This document shows positions 12,105 to 25,265 of a stretch of 64,000 nt of DNA, piece by piece. Position numbers and translations under genes: made by a program. Under the pieces are notes generated by a model that saw only the letters and a program-made list of their open reading frames with translations, did not search any database and was not told the DNA's origin. The DNA is from Dermatophagoides farinae (lineage: Eukaryota > Arthropoda > Arachnida > Sarcoptiformes > Pyroglyphidae): NCBI RefSeq assembly GCF_024713945.1, contig NC_134682.1, positions 3,789,001-3,853,000 of the forward strand, read 5' to 3'. Numbering within the stretch: position 1 is the stretch's first letter; every line of letters starts with the position of its first letter.

Positions 12105-13154
12105 TTAATGAATTTTTTTCTCATCAATCGTGAAATCAAATTCTCTTGCATCTTCAATATTTGTTGCTGATCCTTTTCGAATAAGTATAAGTGTAACTTT
12201 GGCCAAAGTAAATGTCCAATAAATATTGGTTATGTGAATAAAAATTGATAGACCATGAAGAAAAAGATAAATAGAACCACGTTCTAAATGGCAAAGTTGA
12301 TAAAAATTTTTCATTAAAGGTGGTGATAAAATCAATGGATATGCATATAATCGGCTAAAACACCAGACGAATAGTGAAATGGAGAAAAAAATGATTCGCA
12401 CATGATTGATATATTTTTGTATTAAATGAATTTGTAATTTTAAGGCGAATTTCGAGAAAACAAATATATCTGTTATTTCCATCATAAAAATACCTGCCAC
12501 AATAAATAAATGTTGTCGAATAATATAGGATAGAATTAATATTAAAACGCCAATCAAATGATGTATGATCCAAACCGGTGCATCTTTGTCATGATGATAG
12601 CCAAACAATAGAAGACCAGTAGAATGAATATATTCGGATATACTAATTAGATAAAGAAAACGAATTTTGAATGGAATAATCATATGAACATTTCCCATAT
12701 TTTCGAATGTATCCGTTTCATTGTAGATATTCCATGCTAATAGATATACAGGTGTACGAAAAATAAAAATCCAAAAATCATGACAAAATTTATTTCGATG
12801 TTTCTCAAAAACATATCCATTGGACACTAAAATATTACACATCACATCGAATATAAGATATCTGATGAGAGAAATGACACATAATGTTGCGATAATATAA
12901 ACGAATTCAGTTCGATAATAATTATTGATTCGGCATAAATTTATGATTGAATGGAAAAAATCCGACCAAAATGGTTGTCGATATGATTCATTTGATGAAC
13001 ATTTCATTAAATTATATGAATCATTCATAAATTCAACATAATCATTGATGAGACCCATTGGTTTGGATGATTGGTTTGGATAATAATTTGAATTGAATGA
13101 AACAAATGAATTGAAGACTGTTTTGTTTTTGTCCTTTTTATTCAGATCATTCAT
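12105..13154 (-). CDS. Divergent TLC-domain (ceramide synthase-like) membrane protein
   Basis: A 349-residue single-exon protein with about six hydrophobic spans. The C-terminal two thirds resemble the Lag1/TLC domain of ceramide synthases: VWIIHHLIGVLILILSY carries the His-His pair, followed by an FSKFALKL helix, a tryptophan-rich span (SLFVWCFSRLYAYPL) and a last span ending IYWTFTLAKV with a basic tail. Ceramide synthases acylate sphingoid bases in the ER. Here the second catalytic motif, normally HDxxD, reads MEITD, so the usual His-Asp is lost; activity is uncertain. No homeobox-like domain is present. The ATG at 13154 fits; AATAAA signals on this strand lie near 12083 and 12065, so its 3' UTR reaches the CCDC174 end. 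Alternatives are other TLC families (TRAM, CLN8). Confidence 0.72.
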   Translation of the reverse strand: MNDLNKKDKNKTVFNSFVSFNSNYYPNQSSKPMGLINDYVEFMNDSYNLMKCSSNESYRQPFWSDFFHSIINLCRINNYYRTEFVYIIATLCVISLIRYLIFDVMCNILVSNGYVFEKHRNKFCHDFWIFIFRTPVYLLAWNIYNETDTFENMGNVHMIIPFKIRFLYLISISEYIHSTGLLLFGYHHDKDAPVWIIHHLIGVLILILSYIIRQHLFIVAGIFMMEITDIFVFSKFALKLQIHLIQKYINHVRIIFFSISLFVWCFSRLYAYPLILSPPLMKNFYQLCHLERGSIYLFLHGLSIFIHITNIYWTFTLAKVTLILIRKGSATNIEDAREFDFTIDEKKIH

Positions 13155-13189
13155 TCATTCATAATCATTGATGAGACCCATTGGTTTGG
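13038..13189. repeat. 29-bp direct repeat at 13038-13066 and 13161-13189
   Basis: Two identical 29-bp copies, 123 bp apart. The first encodes the KPMGLINDY segment of the TLC protein; the second lies just upstream of its start codon, in the presumed 5' UTR. No copy is seen elsewhere in the window. Confidence 0.85.
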
Positions 13190-14307
13190 TGAATTTACAA
13201 ATGAATGAAGATGTTATTTCATTCATCCATGTTTTACATGATGTTATTATCAAACTAACGAATTATCATTATCTACTACAATTTTTAAAACAAAATTTTC
13301 AAAATGATAAAAAAAAACAATGATCTTGATTATTGTTCTCATGCAATATTTCATATAATTAGAATCAAAAAAAAAAAAAAAAAAAAAAAATCCAGCTATC
13401 TGCATACCATATTGTGACACCATGTTGAATGAAATAATAATCAAGAGTTTGTGTCGCGCAAAACCGTGGATAACCAAATTAATCAATTTTCATTCGATAA
13501 ATGTGAATGAAGAGACATTGTTTTTTTTTTGACATAAATCAAACAAGGAATAGGAAAAATTGGCCATATTGATCTATCAAATGTTCAAATTGATCGAATG
13601 ATTCAATTAATCGATCAATAGAGCATGACGGCTCGTTGAAGGCATGAGATTTTTTTTTCTTTGATGATAAAATAACTCGGATTCATTTGATTTTTTTTTC
13701 TCGGTGAATTTTCATTAACAAAAATAGCTACCACCCAATCTAACCCATTACTCAAATGATGATAAATGTGAAAAAAAAAATTCGAATTTTATGTGCATCC
13801 ACCACCATCTGGTGGTCATTTGTTCATTAAATTGATAATTTAAATTTTTTTTTTAATTTTTATTCATTAAAAGACAAAAAAAAAATTAAGGAAAATGAAA
13901 TACACAAAATGGATAATCATTCAAGATATATTTTCAAGACAAGATATTCTTATTCATACATACATTAGTTTTGTGTGTTTTTTTTTTTTTGTTTTGTTTT
14001 TGAATAAAATGTTAATGTGAGCATTGTGGTGGTGGTATTCATTGCTTTTTTTTATATATCTAACTTATTTTATCAAAAATATAAATCTCTCTCTCTCGCT
14101 ATAAAATAAAATTGGAAAAAAAAATTATAATAAATTCAAAAAATGCTGCTTGAATGTAGATTTTTTTTAAGGAGGGTTAAAGGTATTGGTGGATTGTGGA
14201 TTGACGATGATGATGATACACACCGATTGTTTTTTTAATGGATCATCTTTATTGTTATTTTATTTTTTTTTTCTGTTATGGAATAAATTCTTTTACATTA
14301 CATTTCT
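13190..14307. other. Intergenic between TLC gene and Sec61 alpha 3' end
   Basis: No gene is seen. It holds a poly(A) tract (about 13367-13391), many T runs, a short (TC)n at about 14086-14098 and a 7-bp inverted repeat ACCACCA-tc-TGGTGGT at 13801-13816. A TTTATT on the plus strand near 14258 is an AATAAA for the Sec61 transcript, about 45 bp past its stop. Confidence 0.5.
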
Positions 14308-16607
<2,300 letters not shown>

Positions 16608-16952
16608 ATGGAAGTAAAATGGATCATAACAATAATCAAACGATTGTCAAATTTTTCACAAGAGATTTCACAAAAATATTGGACAGATAATGCCGAAAGA
16701 CCAGTGGAATCAACAAATAACAATGGTTTGAATGATGATTATGAGCAATGAATTTTTTTTAATTTTTGAATAAATTCTTTTCTTGAAATTTTTTTCTTTT
16801 TTTTTTTTTTTTTTGGTCCAGCATATCGTTCGGCCGTAGCCATCGTAATCATTTTTGCCATTTGTTTCACTTTAATTGAAATCGGTCGATTAATTTTATA
16901 TCATCGATATAATTTACATTCATCAATAGATGAACAAACCGATCTTAGTTGA
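16608..16952 (+). CDS. Small single-span membrane protein, two exons, unrecognised
   Basis: Exons 16608-16725 and 16822-16952 join in phase to give 82 residues. Exon 1 starts MEVKWIITIIKRLSNF and is polar at its end. Exon 2 supplies one strong transmembrane helix (AVAIVIIFAICFTLIEI) and a short tail ending TDLS. The acceptor (T-rich tract then CAG at 16819-16821) is excellent; the donor GTTTGA is weak, so the joint needs RNA support. It lies divergent to Sec61 alpha and upstream of guanylate kinase on the same strand. I do not recognise the family. If the junction is wrong, exon 1 alone gives a 47-residue ORF. Confidence 0.45.
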
Positions 16953-17186
16953 ATGATGAATCAAGATTTCAAAAGTAAAAAAAAATGAAGTTAAGAATCA
17001 ATCAAATTTAATGGGCACAAGATGGCACCATCATCATTTAAATTATTGATTGTCTTGTTAACCATTTATTGCAAAAAAATTCTTTCGATATTCGGTGCTT
17101 GATTCTGTTTATCGTGTGTGTGTGTGTGTGTAGTTATCTTGTTCAACTTTTTACCACCACCTCCACTATTTTATAATATTCTAGTC

Positions 17187-18160
17187 ATGAATAATTGTGC
17201 ATTGAAAATATCGAGCATCTTACGCTGGAATCATAATCGATCCATTATTATTGATATCAAAAAAATTCAATCAAGAATCATGTCTCAAACTTATCAACAT
17301 TCAAATTACTGTAATAATCATAGCATCAACAACAGTTTGAATCATGATAATAAAATTATCAATGCAATTGTCGTATGTGGACCATCCGGTTCTGGTAAAA
17401 CTACATTGCTTAATTTGTTATTTGAACATTTTAAAGATAAACTTAAATTCTCCATATCACGTAAGAATATTTGTCATTCTTTTAATTTAATGTTTATTAA
17501 TTTTCAAATATAAAAATATTAGACACTACAAGAAAATCAAGACCAAATGAAGTGAATGGTAAATCCTATTATTTTGTAGATGGTCCTACATTCGAACAAA
17601 TGATTGCCAACAATGAATTTGTTGAATATTCACAATTTTCAGGCAATTATTATGGAACCAGTATTCAAGAATTAATTACCAATGAAAAAAGTGGCCTTCT
17701 ATCCGTTCTTGATGTTGATCTACGTGGTGTGATTAATTTACAGAAGAAAGATATTCTAAAGGCCAAATATATTTTTGTCAAACCTCCATCATTACAATTT
17801 CTGGTAAGTTTTCTGGTTATTTCTCTTTGTTTGTCCTGTAATAACTGTACAAATCTATGTAATTCTCTGAAGGAAATGAATCTACGAAATCGTGGCACCG
17901 AAAACGATGACAGTATTAGTGTTCGATTAAAACATGCGGCTGAAGATTTAAAACAAGCAGAAACCATACATTTTGATCTCATATTGGAAAATTTTGTTCT
18001 GAAAAATTCATTCGAAAAACTTCGACAATTCGTTCAATCGGTTAGTCATGCATCATTGTTGTTGTTGTTGTTGTTATGAAGATAGATTTTCATAATGAAA
18101 TTTTTTTCTTTGTTCCAGGAACTGACACGATTCAACGAAAGTCATCGTCATCGTGAATAA
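17187..18160 (+). CDS. GUK1: Guanylate kinase
   Basis: Exons 17187-17460, 17523-17803, 17873-18040 and 18119-18160 join in frame (254 residues). GUK phosphorylates GMP (and dGMP) to GDP with ATP. The P-loop GPSGSGKTT, the SHTTRKSRP motif split by intron 1, YYFVDGPTF, EYSQFSGNYYGTS, VLDVDLRGV and NLRNRGTEN match the family in order. From the inner Met at 17280 the enzyme is about 223 residues, a little longer than human (197). The outer Met at 17187 adds a basic, Asp/Glu-poor leader (KISSILRWNHNRS) that looks like a mitochondrial targeting peptide; alternative starts could serve two compartments. The upstream in-frame ATG at 17118 lies in a TG microsatellite and is unlikely. Intron 3 holds a (TTG)n run. 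Confidence 0.93.
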
Positions 18161-18375
18161 CTGTTGATTGTATTATATAATTGAATCAAAAGATGCATAA
18201 TATTTCACACATGTGAAATGATATTTACAATATTAATTCGAACAAAAAAAAATTGTTTTTTATTTTGATTAAAAGAAAAATCATTGTTAAATTATTCAAA
18301 ATGATTTAATCATTGAATGGCTGAAATTAAATTCCACAAATCAATAACGATTTTTATTTTTATTTTCATTGATTA

Positions 18376-20528
18376 TCATCTCTTAAGAACATTGATAAAC
18401 GTTTCTGGATCAATCTCAACATTGCCCACCATACGCATTCGTCGTTTACCTTCTTTCTGTCTTTGCAATAATTTTATTCTTCGAGTTTGATCACCACCAT
18501 ATAGTTTGGCTGTCACATCTTTACGATATGCTTGTACATTGGTCCTTGCCAACACCTTTGAATTGACAAGAGCTTGAATTTTAATTTTAAATTGTTGACG
18601 ATTTAAATGTTCTTGTAATTTTTCACAGATTGATCGGCCATAAGAACGGGCACGTTTTGCATGTACAAGCATTGATAATTCATCCACTGGTTTGTCATTC
18701 AAACGGAAATCCAATTTAACCAGATCGGCTTCTTCATATTTATCATCTTCATAATCAAACGATGCATAACCAGAGCTAATCGATTTGAGATGATCATTAA
18801 AATCGATGATCACTTCATTCAATGGGAATCGATATTCCAACAATAATCGATTATTATCGATATATTGAGAATTAATCTGTTCACCTCGTCGTTCCATACA
18901 TAATCCTGTTATTGGATTAAGATAATTATCCGGTGTTATGATTGTACCTTTGATCCATGGTTCATAATATTTGGTGATAATTTGTGGATTAGGCATTTGT
19001 GAAGCATTTGTTATGACTAATTCATCTGTTTTATATTGTTTAATATTTTTTTCGCCATGAATTTTAATTTTATATGGAACACTTGGAGCGGTTACCACTA
19101 CTGGTGCATCAAATTCATCGTCTAATCGTTGACAAAAAACTTCCATATGTAATAAGCCTAGAAATCCAAGTCTGAAAGAATGAGAAAATTTATTAAAAAT
19201 ATGAAAATTTAATTTATCATAGTTACTTGAATCCATTGCCTAGAACTGGATGTGATTCTTTGCTCATCTGTACGCTGCTATCATTCAGTAATAATTTTTG
19301 TAGACTTTTATTCAGATCCAAGAAATTTGATTTTTCACATGGATAAATGCTAGCATAAACCATTGGATTTGATTTCAATGATTTCGTCTTTGATTCGTTA
19401 TGATCATTGAGCAGTTTCATACCATTATCATCATTATGTACTAATAGGTCACCAATCGATATATCATCATTGTCATGTATGTTGGCAATCAAAACACCAA
19501 CCTGGCCAGGATAAAGAGTACCAGGATCACCTGCAGCCGGTATCTGATTTGGATGTAAAATATTCAATTCTTTGACTGTATGCACTTTGTTCGAATTTGT
19601 GGTGAATACAATTTGATCACCAACTTTGATTCGCCCATCAATGATTCGAATTAGCAGAATGATTCCTTTAAATTTTTCATACCATAAATCAAAGACGACA
19701 GCTTTCAATTGTTCACTATTGGTGCTTTTTGGTGGCGGCAGTCGTTCAATGATGGCATCCAATACCTGTTTGACTCCATCACCTGTTTTTGCCGATACTT
19801 TAAGAATTTCATCTTGATTGAATTCAAACAATTTCTTCAATTGAGCTGATACAGATTCAACGTTAGCATTTTTAAGATCTATTTTGTTCAATACAGGAAC
19901 AATGTTTAGATCGGCAAGCAAAGCATGATTAAAATGTGCTATTGTTTGAGCTTGTACACCGGAATTTGCATCAACCAATAGTATAGCACCTTCACAAGCA
20001 GAAATTGAACGCCAAACTTCGAATGAAAAATCCACATGACCAGGTGTATCAATCAAATTCAACAAATATTCTTGACCATTATGATTCCAAAACAGTGAAC
20101 ATGTTTGTGCTTTGACTGTGATGCCACGTTCACGTTCAACTTCGAGATTATCTAAAAATTGATTTTCGATCGAACCTTTTGCAACCGTACCGGTTGATTC
20201 AAGCAATCGATCCGATAATGTACTTTTGCCATGATCAATATGTGCTATGATACAAAAATTTCGGATACGATCTGTACTGAATTTTGAAACATCGATTTGC
20301 TATAAAAAAAAAATTGTTACCGTTTATTTAAATTTCATTATAAAGTAAATTTAATTTAATTGAAAATATTACATCTTTTTTGTTTTGTTGAGCTTTTTGT
20401 ACTAGTTTTTCATTTGATGAACAAAATCTTAAAAGACAAAACGAAGGATCAGTAAATGATTGAGATATTGGCAGTGATAATTGTTTTAATCGACTACGAA
20501 TTCGGAATAATCGGCTGTATGATAACAT
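18376..20528 (-). CDS. GUF1: GUF1, mitochondrial elongation factor 4 (LepA)
   Basis: Three exons, 20528-20373, 20299-19227 and 19171-18376, give 674 residues (human 669). This translational GTPase of the LepA/EF4 family acts on mitochondrial ribosomes. Exon 1 encodes a Ser/Arg-rich presequence (MLSYSRLFRIRSRLKQLSL). The G domain shows AHIDHGKST (G1), VERERGITVKAQT (G2), DTPGHVDF (G3) and NKIDL (G4). The LepA-specific GFLGLLHMEV block spans the second intron, and the C-terminal domain has AKLYGGDQTRRIKLL and KRRMRMVGNVEID. The donor of exon 1 is GTAATA. It converges with guanylate kinase, the stops being 215 bp apart. Confidence 0.96.
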
Positions 20529-20662
20529 GATTTTTTTTTTCAAATAAAATTTTAATATATTCAAAAATTATATCGAATCACATGCAGCTGTGATACAAGA
20601 CGATGGTGTCATCTATCGCAAACAATGAAAAAAAAAATAAAAAAATCCCAAGGCCCGCCAAA

Positions 20663-22601
20663 TTAAATGCTCATCAAAAGTTCATTGAAAGGCGAATGAC
20701 TCTTGTTGATTTGCATTGTTTCACGAAAAATTTCAATAGCTTGATTATAATCATCGATTAAATGGCCATCATCATATTTGGTTATCATTAATTGTTTGCT
20801 TAAATCAAGGATACGATTTATAAGATTGAAATTCTGTATGAAACAAACAAACAAACTTTAGGTAAATTTAAAAACTTTGAATTTTAAAAAAACTTACAAA
20901 AGTATTTTTGATGAACAAGTCATTGATTATGGCCAAAAGTGTGGACATATGAAACCGTTGTATATTATCAATATCAGCAATCTGTTTAACATTGGTGAAA
21001 AATTGATCCATTCGATATTCAATACAAAACTTGACGTATGTATAGAAAATACCAGTAAATCGAATCAGTGAATAAAGTAAAAACCATTGAGTAGATTTAT
21101 GCTGGCCACCTTTATCGACATTATTCATGTGATTTTTTCGTTTAAACATTAGAACCTGTCGTTTCCAATATTCTATCAATTGCCAACGAGTAAATTTGAT
21201 TTTTTGTAAGAATATAAATATCGATTGATATTTACTCCAAACTTTATCTGTGATGATTATTTTGACTAAACTAGGTAAACGAAATGTAATCTTGAAACCA
21301 ATATCATTTGAACTATGCGCCGATAATGATTGTCGGTGATTATTATTCTCAATGATTCGTTCTTTGATCGAAATAAGATGCATATAAGTTTCAGCTTCAT
21401 AATCATCAAATGTTCGATATATTGCTAGATTGAATGCTTTACGAATACCATCATCTTCAATGGATTTTAATTCCAGAAAATTTGTCCATAAAAGTTCATT
21501 ACCATGAAGATAGAAAGCTTTCAAATGGTGAATAAAATTCATTGAATCCTCTTTCAATGATGTTTCTTTCATTATATACTAAAATTGAACGCGGTTAGTT
21601 TTCATGAAAAAAGTTTTTAAACAAAAAAAAACATACCGAAAATACCATATTGGCTAAATCAGCCAAAAAATAACGAAACAAAATCGTTATATCATATAAT
21701 TCCATTCGTTTTTCATAGTTTTGCCAGAATAAATCAGCATCAAAAAATTTAACCTTTGAATTCATTTGCATTATTTTCCGCACTAATTGACCAGTATCAT
21801 AGATTTTGATTGCATTGATTGGATCAATTTGTTGTGGTACTTTACTCAGATCAAGCGATGTATTTGAATCAAGGCTACTTTTTTGGATAAAAAATGATTC
21901 ATTTAACGAAGAGTTGAGTACTCCACGAGTAATCCAGGTGAAAATTTTCTGATAAAATAGATCATATTCTAATTCGATACTATGATAATTTACATGATTA
22001 GTTTAACTTTGGAAAAATCAATACTGCTTACGTTATCATATATTTATCCTTGAGAACTTGAAATAATTCAAACAATGTTTGGCAATGCGGTCTTTTTGTC
22101 GTAATTATTCGTATAATATCATCAAATAGGGGGTTGTACTGGAAATCAGAATCTATTAATTCATTTCATTCAATCAATAATTTGAAAAAATACTCACTTT
22201 AAGTAGCCCATTATAATTGCAAAATTTTTTGCTTTCAATCAATGTCTCAATTATGCCCAAATCTTTACGAAAAGTTTGTTTAATAACCGACGACACGAAG
22301 CGGTAAATGGTGAATGTGAACTCATCGATGGCTGAAAAATAATCTGATAAGTTTTTTTTTCTAATTCAAAAATGAAATTTAAAATTTTACCAGTGGAAAA
22401 ATCGACTAGAATTCGGTTCAATTTCTGATGCAACACAATCAACGTGGCCAATTCTTGCCGATCGAACGGTGACAATTGATTGCCAAAATTTCTATCACTT
22501 AAATATTCATGACTTTCTCGGATGAAAGGTGAATCAAATTCCAAAAGAATTCGATATAAATCGATTTCATTTCGGCCAAAATGAATCAATTTTTCCATCA
22601 T
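20663..22601 (-). CDS. TUBGCP4: Gamma-tubulin complex component 4-like protein
   Basis: Six exons, 22601-22391, 22331-22198, 22138-22032, 21979-21637, 21578-20898 and 20833-20663, join in frame to 548 residues. The protein matches GCP4 (fly Grip75), a gamma-tubulin-binding subunit of the microtubule-nucleating ring complex: N-terminal LLEFDSPFIR and LHQKLNRIL, a middle block with NAIKIYDTGQLVRKIM (GRIP1-like), and a C-terminal part with DKVWSKYQSIFIFLQKIK, VKFCIEYRMDQF and ILDLSKQLM. It is shorter than human GCP4 (about 670). I chose Met 22601 since its distance to the conserved block fits; an in-frame Met at 22694 is possible. It is head-to-head with TRMT112. Confidence 0.82.
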
Positions 22602-22777
22602 GATCGTTAATTGAAAAACTGATGAAAAGTGCCGCCAAACTAATTTATCGATAGTATCGCGATTGTCATTATAATAACGAAAATTCGGTTGCATTGAATT
22701 TTGTATGGACACATGCCGTTTTGTTATTGTGATTATTGTGGAATAACAACTGGCAAATTCTATTAGAAAAATCAAAA
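22602..22777. promoter_or_regulatory. 176-bp bidirectional promoter interval
   Basis: The start codons of the GCP4-like gene (-) and TRMT112 (+) are only 176 bp apart, and the GCP4 frame stays open through most of the interval, so both promoters must lie here or overlap coding sequence. No TATA box is obvious. Confidence 0.5.
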
Positions 22778-23216
22778 ATGAAACTTTTAACTCATAATTT
22801 TCTTACATCTAAATGTCTAAAAGGCGTTGTCACTGGTTATCCATTAAAATTAGTGGTAAGTTTTGTTTTAAGAATTTTAATCTCAATCAAATCAAAAATT
22901 TTTTTTTTCGTTCCATTCACGTTGTAATTAGGTAAACGAAATGAACCAAACAGAAGTGGATTTTAATCCCGATTTTATCAAACGAATGTTGCCGAAAATG
23001 GAATACGACGCACTTCGAGAAACGGCAACAACAGTCGGTGTGGAATTACCGGTTCAAAAAGATGAAACAGGCAACGAAGATTTTCTTCGACAATTACATC
23101 ATGCATTGCTCGAAATTGAAATCATTAATGGTGATCTAATCTGTCCGGAAACGGGTCGAAAATTTCCCATCAAAGATGGAATACCTAATATGTTATGTAA
23201 TGAGGATGAAGTTTAA
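22778..23216 (+). CDS. TRMT112: TRMT112 methyltransferase activator
   Basis: Exons 22778-22855 and 22932-23216 give 120 residues (human 125). TRMT112 is the shared partner that stabilises several methyltransferases acting on tRNA, rRNA and the release factor eRF1. Diagnostic segments are MKLLTHNFLTSKCLKGV, DFNPDFIKRMLPKMEYDAL and ICPETGRKFPIKDGIPNML. The CPVEF motif of human TRMT112 is absent, as in species where the zinc site is lost. An AATAAA at 23263 falls inside the coding end of the next, convergent gene, whose stop is 38 bp away. Confidence 0.97.
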
Positions 23217-23254
23217 TCCATACAATGATTGTCATGGTTTTCATTTTTGAAAAA

Positions 23255-24974
23255 CTAAAAAAAATAAATCGATTCATCACCATTTCTCATCTTTTCCTGT
23301 ATTCTTTCTTTCCATCTGATTACTTGTCGACCTATTGCACCTTGTCGATTCATTTGTTGTGCACCTATCTTCATTGCTCGTTGATCCTCTCGTAATCGAT
23401 GATCTTGTGGTCCTTGTCTCATTTGACAATCTGCACCAGTTCGAACGCTAGTTCGCCCCAATCGTTCATTTAGTTTTGTTCTGTGTATCATAAAAAAAAA
23501 ATTTTGATTAATAAATTTTGTTTTAAAAAATAAAACTTACATTCTGTTGTTTGAATCTGGTCCTTTTTGATTTTCTTTATCAGGCCCATGTGCAAGTTTA
23601 TATATTGTCTTCACTATAATGCCATCCTCTTTGGTCCATGTAGATTTATCCACCATTTTCCGGTCTTGTTTTTTTAATTCTTGACCATCATCATCATGAT
23701 CGAAAATTTCAACAATGACTAAACGTCCAAATAGATCTTGAGTTATAGAATTTGTTTGAATTTGTCGAGATACCAGAATGAATAGTTTCGGTTCAATTTT
23801 ATCCGGTAATGTACGTATTAAATATTTTTCAGCATCTTGTGGTGTCATTGTATCCAAAAATGAGCTGGCCAATTTTATATCAAATTTTGTAGCTTCAAGA
23901 GCCCAATTAACAAGGAAAATATCCACCGATGGATACATTTCAATTAGATTTTTTCTGACTATAAATGAAATTGATTACATACAATATAAGAATTTGAATC
24001 GAGTTTTACATTTTTTCTACTTACTATCCTCTTGTTCCCATAAATTAGGATGGTATTTATCCTGGAATATCAAACTTTTTGGCCTTGGTGCTTGTAACCG
24101 TTCATTTGCTTCTTTAAGCAAAGCAGTCTCCGACAGCTTAGACATTCTAATCTCGATAACTTCAGAATGTTCATGTCCGATCGATTTCAAATGTTTGATC
24201 ACACGGCCAGCATCGAATTCATTTTTAAACAATAAATCAAGCAATACAATTTCATCAATGTCAGGAAAGGCAAATTTTAGATATTTTAATTTTAATTGTG
24301 GCCTTTTTGAATGCTTATATCTGGTCGTATTGAATAAACCGAATAAATTGAGCAATGCTTCGATTGTAGAATGTTCACGATTTTCATGTTGAATAAGTAA
24401 TTTTCGAATGTATTCCGGCTCTATATGTGGAAATGATTGTTTGATCTTATAGAACAAAGCTTCATCCACCACAATACCGGTTGCCGGTTGTCGAATATGA
24501 TTTTGTGCTAATAATGCACTGATTACAAGATTTTCACGATTTCTATAGATTCTAGTCAGATGTGCAATGTATGATCGATCGACATTTGGAAATTGTATAC
24601 AAATTCGATCAATGTTTGCTTGCTCTTCACTGGTTGCTCTTATCCGTCGAAATGATCTCTTGTCAGGTGATGGTTGTAATTCACCATATTCTTCTTCTTC
24701 GTTCCATTCCTCTGATGATGATGAGGAGCTTTCATCATCTGATTCACGTATAAAATAACTATGAAAATGGATAAATCAATCACTTTGTTTTTGAAAAAAA
24801 AATTATTTACAAATCTTACTATCGTTTGGTTTTCGGATCAAATTTACAAAACCATCCAACCGGCAGGATATGATCATGAGTGGCTGTACGAAATGTGGAT
24901 AATCCATTGCTTGATGATCGACCACGAATTAATTGTTCGATCCGATAACGATTACTATCAAGTATATGTGTCAT
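23255..24974 (-). CDS. Four-CUE-like-module protein, unrecognised
   Basis: Exons 24974-24820, 24758-24025, 23958-23541 and 23480-23255 join in frame to 510 residues. I do not recognise the family. The N-terminus holds a half-WW-like segment (LPVGWFCKFDPKTKRYYF across intron 1), then an acidic Ser/Glu stretch. Four helical modules follow, each with a hydrophobic-Pro start and a spaced Leu/Ile pattern as in ubiquitin-binding CUE/UBA domains: FPNVDRSYIAHL, FPHIEPEYIRKLL, FPDIDEIVLLDLL and YPSVDIFLVNWAL. Next is a domain beginning MTPQDAEKYLIRTLPDKI, and a basic tail with a GPD/GAD-type octad pattern. A link to ubiquitin is inference. It is head-to-head with the GT31 gene and tail-to-tail with TRMT112. 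Confidence 0.75.
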
Positions 24975-25265
24975 TTTGTTATTCTTTTCTCAAAGAGAAA
25001 AAATTCTTCTATTCAAAAACATTGAATCCAACGCCCAGAATTGAGACTGTTCCAATGGGAAAGAATCCGGGGAATCCCGATAGTGTTTACAATGTACGAT
25101 AAATAGATGGCAGCACAAACAAGAACGCCCGCGTTCTTTGAACTTGAACAGAGAATGTGGATCTATTATGTACAATAATATCGATCCATAAATGGAAATT
25201 TGAGCCATTCGAAACTCCGTATCGTTGAAAGCGTTGGCCATCATCATTTCGTCAAAAAAAAAACA

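Noticed and set aside
24761-25102. 113-codon plus-strand ORF opposite the first exon of the CUE-like gene
   Set aside because: It overlaps a minus exon with good splice sites and frame continuity, and has no recognisable domain.
25200-25265. Upstream in-frame ATG for the GT31 enzyme
   Set aside because: It would put 22 polar residues ahead of the signal anchor and lies in the compact shared promoter; possible but less likely than 25266.
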